Source: Brevundimonas sp. (lineage in GTDB: Bacteria; Pseudomonadota; Alphaproteobacteria; Caulobacterales; Caulobacteraceae). Taken from it: DNA of 64,000 bases. Made by a program: the position numbers and the translations under genes. Location of the stretch: contig NZ_QFNM01000002.1 of the NCBI RefSeq assembly GCF_003248455.1, positions 1 to 64,000 of the forward strand, read 5' to 3'. The notes beneath the pieces are model-generated. The model had not been told where the DNA came from, made no database searches, and worked only from the letters and a program-made list of their open reading frames with translations. Positions 59,492 to 64,000 of the stretch are shown here, in pieces. The stretch's first letter is position 1, and every line of letters starts with the position of its first letter.

Positions 59492-60392
59492 GACCGTCTC
59501 CCCCGTCCCTTCCGAAGGCCCCCCGCGCATCTTCGACGCCGCCCGCCGCCAGGCTCGCCTGGCGCGATCGGCCCGCCGCTTCCATCAGGCCGATTTCCTC
59601 CACGTCCGCGCCGCCGAAAACGCCGCCGAGAGCCTGGAGGCGATAGTGCGCGATTTTCCCGTCGTGGTCGATCTTTCCGCCCATTCCGGCGTGTTTGATC
59701 GTGCAGTACGCGCCAGCGACGCCGCGCCCCGCGTCGGCGCCGTCTCCGCGCCCCTCGGCCTGGACCGGCGGGCCGCGCCGGGCACCCAGGCCCTGCCCCT
59801 CTCCGACGCATCGACCGACCTGATCGTTTCGCTTCTGACGCTGCACTGGGCCAACGACCTGCCCGGCGCCCTGGCGCAGATCCGCCGGGCGCTGAAACCG
59901 GACGGCCTGTTCATCGGGACCCTGTTCGGCGCGCGAACCCTGAAAGAGCTGCGTGCGGTGTTGACCGAGGCCGAACTGGCCGAGCGCGGCGGCGCCCAGG
60001 CGCGGGTGTCGCCTTTCGCCGACGGCTATGACGGGGCGGCCCTTCTGCAACGGGCCGGCTTCGCCCTGCCGGTCTCGGACGTGGATCGGTTCACGGTGCG
60101 ATACCCCGACCTGTTCGCCCTGATCGGCGACCTTCGGGCGATGGGCGAGACCAATGGGCTGCACGGCCCCGTGCGGCCGTTGAACCGTCGCATCGTCGCG
60201 CGCGCCGCCGCCCTTTACGCCGAACGCCACGGCCTGGAGGACGGCCGCATCCCCGCGACCTTCGAGATCATCCACCTGGCCGGCTGGAAGCCGCACGACA
60301 GCCAGCAGAAACCTCTGCCGCGCGGTTCGGCCAAGACCCGTCTGGCCGATGCGCTGGGCGTCCGGGAAATGACGGGCGAGGAACCGGACTAG
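59490..60392 (+). CDS. Class I SAM methyltransferase, NDUFAF5/BioC-like
   Basis: 300 residues. PRIFDAARRQARLARSARRFHQADFLHVRAA is the start typical of the NDUFAF5 group; STDLIVSLLTLHWANDLPGALAQIRRALKPDGLFIGTLFG is motif IV/V. Motif I is unusual: VVVDLSAHSGVF rather than DLGxGxG. Mitochondrial NDUFAF5 modifies a complex I subunit; bacterial function is not settled. Convergent by 4 bases with the Flp pilin gene. Confidence 0.82.
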   Translation: MTVSPVPSEGPPRIFDAARRQARLARSARRFHQADFLHVRAAENAAESLEAIVRDFPVVVDLSAHSGVFDRAVRASDAAPRVGAVSAPLGLDRRAAPGTQALPLSDASTDLIVSLLTLHWANDLPGALAQIRRALKPDGLFIGTLFGARTLKELRAVLTEAELAERGGAQARVSPFADGYDGAALLQRAGFALPVSDVDRFTVRYPDLFALIGDLRAMGETNGLHGPVRPLNRRIVARAAALYAERHGLEDGRIPATFEIIHLAGWKPHDSQQKPLPRGSAKTRLADALGVREMTGEEPD

Positions 60393-60580
60393 CCGCTTAT
60401 GGCGGCCTTCATGGCCGTAGTCAGCTTTTCGACGGTCACGGCCAGGCCGCCGTTCTGGGCGTTCGCGAAGGCGTTGATGGAGCCCACTATGGCCAGGAAG
60501 ATCAGGGCGCAGATCAGGCCGTATTCGATGGCGGTCGCGCCGCCCTCGTCGTGCAGGAATCGGCCGATAAGACGTCGCAT
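60389..60580 (-). CDS. Flp-family type IVb pilin
   Basis: 63 residues. Prepilin with a basic leader MRRLIGRFLHDEGG, cleavage before ATAIEYGLICALIFLAIVGSI (the conserved ExxY pair of Flp pilins) and a short C-terminus. Assembled by Tad machinery, none of which is in this window. It lies alone between a convergent methyltransferase gene and mutT. Confidence 0.9.
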   Translation of the reverse strand: MRRLIGRFLHDEGGATAIEYGLICALIFLAIVGSINAFANAQNGGLAVTVEKLTTAMKAAISG

Positions 60581-60605
60581 GACCGGCCTCCCTGGTCGGC
60601 GGTGG

Positions 60606-61019
60606 TTACAGCAGGTCGCGCAGCCAGGCGACCAGGGGTTCGTCCGCCGGCGGCATGGGATAGTCCGAAAGCTTCTCCGGCTTCACCCAGGCCAGGCCGT
60701 CGTGCTCACGCGCCGTGACCACGCCGTCCCAGCGCCGGCACAGATACAATGGCATCAACAGGTGAAATGAATCGTAAGCATGGCTGGCGAAAACGAACGG
60801 CGACAGGCAGTTTTCGCTGACGTCGATCCCTAGCTCTTCCTTCAGCTCGCGGATCAGGGCCTGTTCAGGCCGTTCGCCCGGCTCCACCTTGCCGCCGGGA
60901 AATTCCCAAAGCCCGGCCAATGTCTTGCCCTGCGGCCGTTTGGCGATCAGCACCCGCCCGTCCACATCGATCAGGGCGACGGCGACGACCAGGACGGTGG
61001 GGATCGGCGCTTCGTTCAC
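60606..61019 (-). CDS. mutT: 8-oxo-dGTP diphosphatase (MutT-type Nudix)
   Basis: 137 residues. Nudix box GGKVEPGERPEQALIRELKEELGI matches GX5EX7REUXEEXGU. FPGGKVEPGE and VLIAKRPQGKTLAGLWEFP are typical of MutT, which sanitises oxidised dGTP. The ATG overlaps the argJ stop by 4 bases. Confidence 0.9.
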   Translation of the reverse strand: MNEAPIPTVLVVAVALIDVDGRVLIAKRPQGKTLAGLWEFPGGKVEPGERPEQALIRELKEELGIDVSENCLSPFVFASHAYDSFHLLMPLYLCRRWDGVVTAREHDGLAWVKPEKLSDYPMPPADEPLVAWLRDLL

Positions 61020-62425
61020 GAGCGATAATCGCCGTTGATCTCGATGTAGCCCTTGGTCAGGTCGCAGGTCCAGACGGTGGCGGACGCCCGGCCGGAACCG
61101 ACATCGACGGTGATGTCGATCTCGGGATTCTTCATATAGGCCGTCATCTTGGCCTCGTCATAGGTCGAGGCCGGGGCGCCGTCGATGGCGGCCTGGTGCG
61201 GACCGAACCGGATGGCCAGGCGGTCGCGGTCGACCGGCTCCTCGGTCTTGCCCACGGCCATGACCACCCGGCCCCAGTTGGCGTCCTGACCGGCGATGGC
61301 GGTCTTGACCAGCGGGCTGTCGGCGATGGACTTGGCCAGCTTCCGCGCCGAGGCGGGGCTGGCCGCGCCGTCCACCGTCACCTTTACGAACTTGGTCGCG
61401 CCCTCGCCGTCGCGCACCAGCTGGTGCGCCAGGTCCAGCATCACCTTGTCCAGGGCGGCGGAAAAGCTCTTCAGCCGCCGGTCGCCGACCCGGCCGATGC
61501 GCGGCGCGCCCGAGGTTCCTGTGGCGAACAGAAGCGCCGTGTCGTTGGTCGAGGTGTCGCCGTCCACCGTCACCGAGTTGAAGGTGGTGCGGACATGCAG
61601 GCCCAGCAGCGCCTGCAGCACGTTCGGATGGATGTCGGCGTCGGTGACGATGAAGGCCAGCATGGTCGCCATGTCCGGCGCGATCATGCCCGACCCCTTG
61701 GCGATCCCGGCGATGCGGACCTTGTAGCCCTCGATCTCGGCCTCGGCGTAGGAGCCCTTGGGGAAGGTGTCGGTGGTCATGATGCCGCGCCCGGCCCTGG
61801 CCCATTGATCGGATGGATGGGCGGCCTCCAGCCCGTTCTCGATCTCGGGCAGTTTGGCGACGATCTTCCTGTCGTCCAGCACCACGCCGATCACCCCGGT
61901 CGAGGCCAGCATGACGTCGCGCTGGCGGCAGCCGAACCGTTTGGCGACCTCCGAGGCGGTGCGTCTGGCGGCGTCGGCCCCGGCCTTGCCGGTGAAGGCG
62001 TTGGCGCACCCGGCGTTGACCACCAGGGCCCGCACATCCTTGCCGCCTTCCGCGCCGCCCAGATGCTTCTTGCACCAATCGACGGGCGCCGATCCGATCT
62101 TGTGGCGGGTGAAGACGCCGGCGCAGCTGGTCCCGCGGGCGAAGCGGAACACCACCAGGTCGTCGCGCTCGTGCTTGTAGAAGCCCGCCCGGGCGGTGGC
62201 GATCTCGACCCCGCCGATGGGCGGAATGGCGGGAAAGGGCGTGGCCAGGGGCGAGATCGCCAGGCCAGGCTTGCCGGCGGGGGCCGGTGCTGGCGCGGCG
62301 GCGGCGGCCGAAGGCTCCGTTCCGGCGACCCGGGTCGCGCGCTTCAAGGCCGTGGCGAAGGGGTCCAGCGCCTTTTCGAACACCTGTTCGATCTTCTGGC
62401 CGGTCGTGGAGGGGGGCTTGGTCAT
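61016..62425 (-). CDS. argJ: Bifunctional glutamate N-acetyltransferase/amino-acid acetyltransferase
   Basis: 469 residues. VVNAGCANAFTGKAG, ASTGVIGV and the self-cleavage motif MATMLAFIVTDA (cut before Thr) are intact, and C-terminal DLTKGYIEINGDYRS is typical. Arginine pathway. The N-terminal 70 residues (TGQKIEQVFEKALDPF and an Ala/Pro-rich linker) are not part of canonical ArgJ, whose usual length is near 400; the extension seems genuine because it follows the PPIase stop by one base. Confidence 0.93.
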   Translation of the reverse strand: MTKPPSTTGQKIEQVFEKALDPFATALKRATRVAGTEPSAAAAAPAPAPAGKPGLAISPLATPFPAIPPIGGVEIATARAGFYKHERDDLVVFRFARGTSCAGVFTRHKIGSAPVDWCKKHLGGAEGGKDVRALVVNAGCANAFTGKAGADAARRTASEVAKRFGCRQRDVMLASTGVIGVVLDDRKIVAKLPEIENGLEAAHPSDQWARAGRGIMTTDTFPKGSYAEAEIEGYKVRIAGIAKGSGMIAPDMATMLAFIVTDADIHPNVLQALLGLHVRTTFNSVTVDGDTSTNDTALLFATGTSGAPRIGRVGDRRLKSFSAALDKVMLDLAHQLVRDGEGATKFVKVTVDGAASPASARKLAKSIADSPLVKTAIAGQDANWGRVVMAVGKTEEPVDRDRLAIRFGPHQAAIDGAPASTYDEAKMTAYMKNPEIDITVDVGSGRASATVWTCDLTKGYIEINGDYRS

Positions 62426-62426
62426 G

Positions 62427-63353
62427 TCAGGCGGCCGGTTCGGAGGGCTGGGCGGGCGCGGCGGGGGGCGTATTGGCGGGCGGCTTCGGCGGGGCGGGCA
62501 GGCGGATATCGACCTTGGCCTTGCCCCGAAGCTGCTCCAGCAACTGGCGCACGCCCTCATACGTCAGATAGCGCACGATCTGCGGCCGGGCCTGCTCCAG
62601 GGTGGGCGGCGTCTCCTTTCGCCGGTCCTCTACCCGCAGCACGGCCCAACCGCCTTCCGTCTGAAAAGGCCCGACGACGGCGCCTGCCGGCTTGTCGCGC
62701 AGGGCGTCGGCATAGGCCTGGGGCATGACGTCCAGCGTCGAATAGCCCAGGTCCCCGCCCGAGAATCGCGTCGCCTCGTCGATGGACCGCTCCATCGCCA
62801 CCGCCTCGAACCCGGCGCCCTGGCCCAATATTCCGATCACCGCGTCGGCCTCGGGCCGGGTGCGCGACAGGATCAGCCGCACGCGGATTTCCTCGGCGTT
62901 CTTCGCCAGCCGCAGCTGCTCGTTATAAAGCGTCTGCACCGCTTGGTCCGACACGGCCTTGTCGACCACGCTCTCCACCAGCATGTCGCCCAAGATGCGC
63001 TCGCGCGTCGCCTCGAGGCGACGCTGGGCCAGGGCCGAGGAATCCAGGCGACGGCGCTGGGCCTCTCCGGCCAGGAGCTTCTGGTCGATCACCTCGTCCA
63101 GCACCCGGCGGAACAGGTCCGACGTCGCGTCCAGCGGCTCGCCCTCGCCGATCAACCCTTGCGCAACGGCCTCGCGCCGCACGTCGGAGGCCCAGATGGT
63201 GCGATCCTGCACCGTGGCCACGGCCTGGTCGCCCGGCTCCGGCGGCCGGTCGCCCCCGTCGCGCGAGCAGGCCGCCGTCGTCAGTCCGGCGGCCAGAAGC
63301 GCGGCCAGGACCGCCGTTTTTCGCCAGGTCGAGGGTCGCCGGAATGGGATCAA
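62427..63353 (-). CDS. Periplasmic parvulin-type peptidylprolyl isomerase (lipoprotein)
   Basis: 308 residues. Signal peptide with lipobox (TTAACSRDG), a SurA-like N-terminal helical region and a parvulin domain (EEIRVRLILSRT, SGGDLGYSTLDVMPQAYADALRD, GPFQTEGGWAVLRVEDRR). C-terminal Pro/Ala-rich tail. Assists folding of secreted proteins. It lies divergent from secA, a sensible partner. One base separates it from argJ. Confidence 0.88.
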   Translation of the reverse strand: MIPFRRPSTWRKTAVLAALLAAGLTTAACSRDGGDRPPEPGDQAVATVQDRTIWASDVRREAVAQGLIGEGEPLDATSDLFRRVLDEVIDQKLLAGEAQRRRLDSSALAQRRLEATRERILGDMLVESVVDKAVSDQAVQTLYNEQLRLAKNAEEIRVRLILSRTRPEADAVIGILGQGAGFEAVAMERSIDEATRFSGGDLGYSTLDVMPQAYADALRDKPAGAVVGPFQTEGGWAVLRVEDRRKETPPTLEQARPQIVRYLTYEGVRQLLEQLRGKAKVDIRLPAPPKPPANTPPAAPAQPSEPAA

Positions 63354-63391
63354 GGAGGCGCTCCGTCGAAGGCGGCCGAAAGCCCCTCGCG

Positions 63392-63419
63392 TTGACAGGG
63401 GTTAGGCCGGTGCTTAAGT
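63392..63419 (+). promoter_or_regulatory. Possible secA promoter
   Basis: TTGACAG (63392-63398), 13-base spacer, GCTTAAGT (63412-63419), a partial match to the Caulobacter housekeeping consensus; about 175 bases upstream of secA. The remaining 63354-63594 gap shows no gene. Confidence 0.4.
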
Positions 63420-63594
63420 CCGCCCTGCGCCCAAGTCGAGGGGTTTTGATCGTCTGCGCGGCCCTTCGCGCGCGCCTGGTTCCGGCGCGCCGCGGCCGCC
63501 GTCGGTTCGGGCCTCTCTCGCGGCGTCCCTATCGCCGCCCTCACGGGATTTCAGAGCCGCTCCTCGTTGACGCTCGACCTTTACCGGATCTGAC

Positions 63595-64000
63595 ATGCTC
63601 GGCTTCGCCAAGAAATTTTTCGGTTCTTCCAACGACCGCAAGGTCAAGGCTTTTCAGGACCAGGCTCAGCGGATCAATGCGCTGGAGCCCAGGTTTGCGG
63701 CCTTGTCCAACGACGAACTGCGGATGATGACCGACGCCTTCAAGGACCGACTGGCGAACGGCGAGACCCTGGACAAGATCCTGCCCGAGGCCTTCGCCGT
63801 CGTGCGCGAGGCGTCCAAGCGGGTGCTGGGCCAGCGTCAGTACGACGTCCAGCTGGCCGGGGGCATGATCCTGCACGAAGGCGGCATCGCCGAGATGCGG
63901 ACCGGCGAGGGCAAGACCCTGGTGGCCGTGGCCCCCGTCTATCTGAACGCCCTGGCCGGCAAGGGCGTGCACGTCATCACCGTCAACGACTATCTGGCCC
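63595..64000 (+). CDS. secA: Preprotein translocase SecA (5' part, runs off the window)
   Basis: First 135 residues of Sec[19 protein letters not shown] opening, [36 protein letters not shown] and Walker [12 protein letters not shown] are present, as in all SecA proteins (about 900 residues). The motor drives secretion through SecYEG. Cut off at the right edge. Confidence 0.96.
   Translation, partial: MLGFAKKFFGSSNDRKVKAFQDQAQRINALEPRFAALSNDELRMMTDAFKDRLANGETLDKILPEAFAVVREASKRVLGQRQYDVQLAGGMILHEGGIAEMRTGEGKTLVAVAPVYLNALAGKGVHVITVNDYLA

Overview
This 64 kb window is chromosomal DNA from a GC-rich alphaproteobacterium, almost certainly a member of the Caulobacteraceae (Brevundimonas or a close relative). 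The gene order cenR-yggS-thiE-ntrZ-DUF3576-leuS-lptE-holA-parB-parA-rsmG-mnmG-mnmE-rho-hemJ-hemH-hemE, then a non-coding gap, then ppsR-maf-aroE-coaE-dnaQ, matches what I recall of the origin region of Caulobacter crescentus. I see no prophage, insertion sequence, CRISPR array, tRNA or complete rRNA gene.

Layout. 0-9.5 kb: a probable stable-RNA promoter firing out of the left edge, a DUF167 gene, the etfBA operon, a cobalamin adenosyltransferase, a HIG1-type membrane protein, an unrecognised 384-residue protein, polA, and small genes including gloA. 9.6-17.5 kb: an orphan ABC ATPase, a hydrolase, a GmhB-like phosphatase/AGE epimerase pair, a sugar aminotransferase/oxidoreductase operon, a candidate small RNA with CU-rich loops, and xth. 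17.5-25.4 kb: cenR, yggS, a ThiE/TenI-like gene, an NtrZ-like gene, and leuS-lptE-holA behind a repeat- and hairpin-rich leader. 25.4-35.6 kb: an unbroken minus-strand run with the segregation genes parAB, tRNA/rRNA modification genes, rho and the haem genes hemJ-hemH-hemE. Four parS sites (TTTCACGTGRAA core) lie here, 1.2-1.7 kb apart.

35.63-36.07 kb is best read as the chromosomal replication origin (Cori-like). It has CtrA-type half-site pairs, DnaA-box-like sequences, an AT-rich patch and two GANTC sites, and gene orientation switches from minus to plus across it. The parS cluster is therefore 4-9 kb from the origin. To the right come ppsR-maf-aroE-coaE-dnaQ (overlapping frames), then dapB-dnaJ and dnaK with a sigma32-type promoter, alkB, a PadR-regulated siderophore-interacting flavoprotein with a perfect palindromic operator, and trpS-murJ-glnD-typA. 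After that follow assorted accessory genes (AraC, DUF1178, nitrilase, glutaredoxin, ComF, an NDUFAF5-like methyltransferase, a lone Flp pilin), mutT-argJ-PPIase, and the 5' end of secA at the right edge.

Most genes are housekeeping. The less expected signals are the repeated UUCG-type hairpins before leuS, the putative sRNA upstream of xth, two divergent gene pairs whose start codons share one CATG, perfect palindromes upstream of small regulatory or membrane genes, and a ferrochelatase whose C-terminal cluster motif appears to carry His in place of one Cys. Family assignments are from memory of conserved motifs; no database search was possible.
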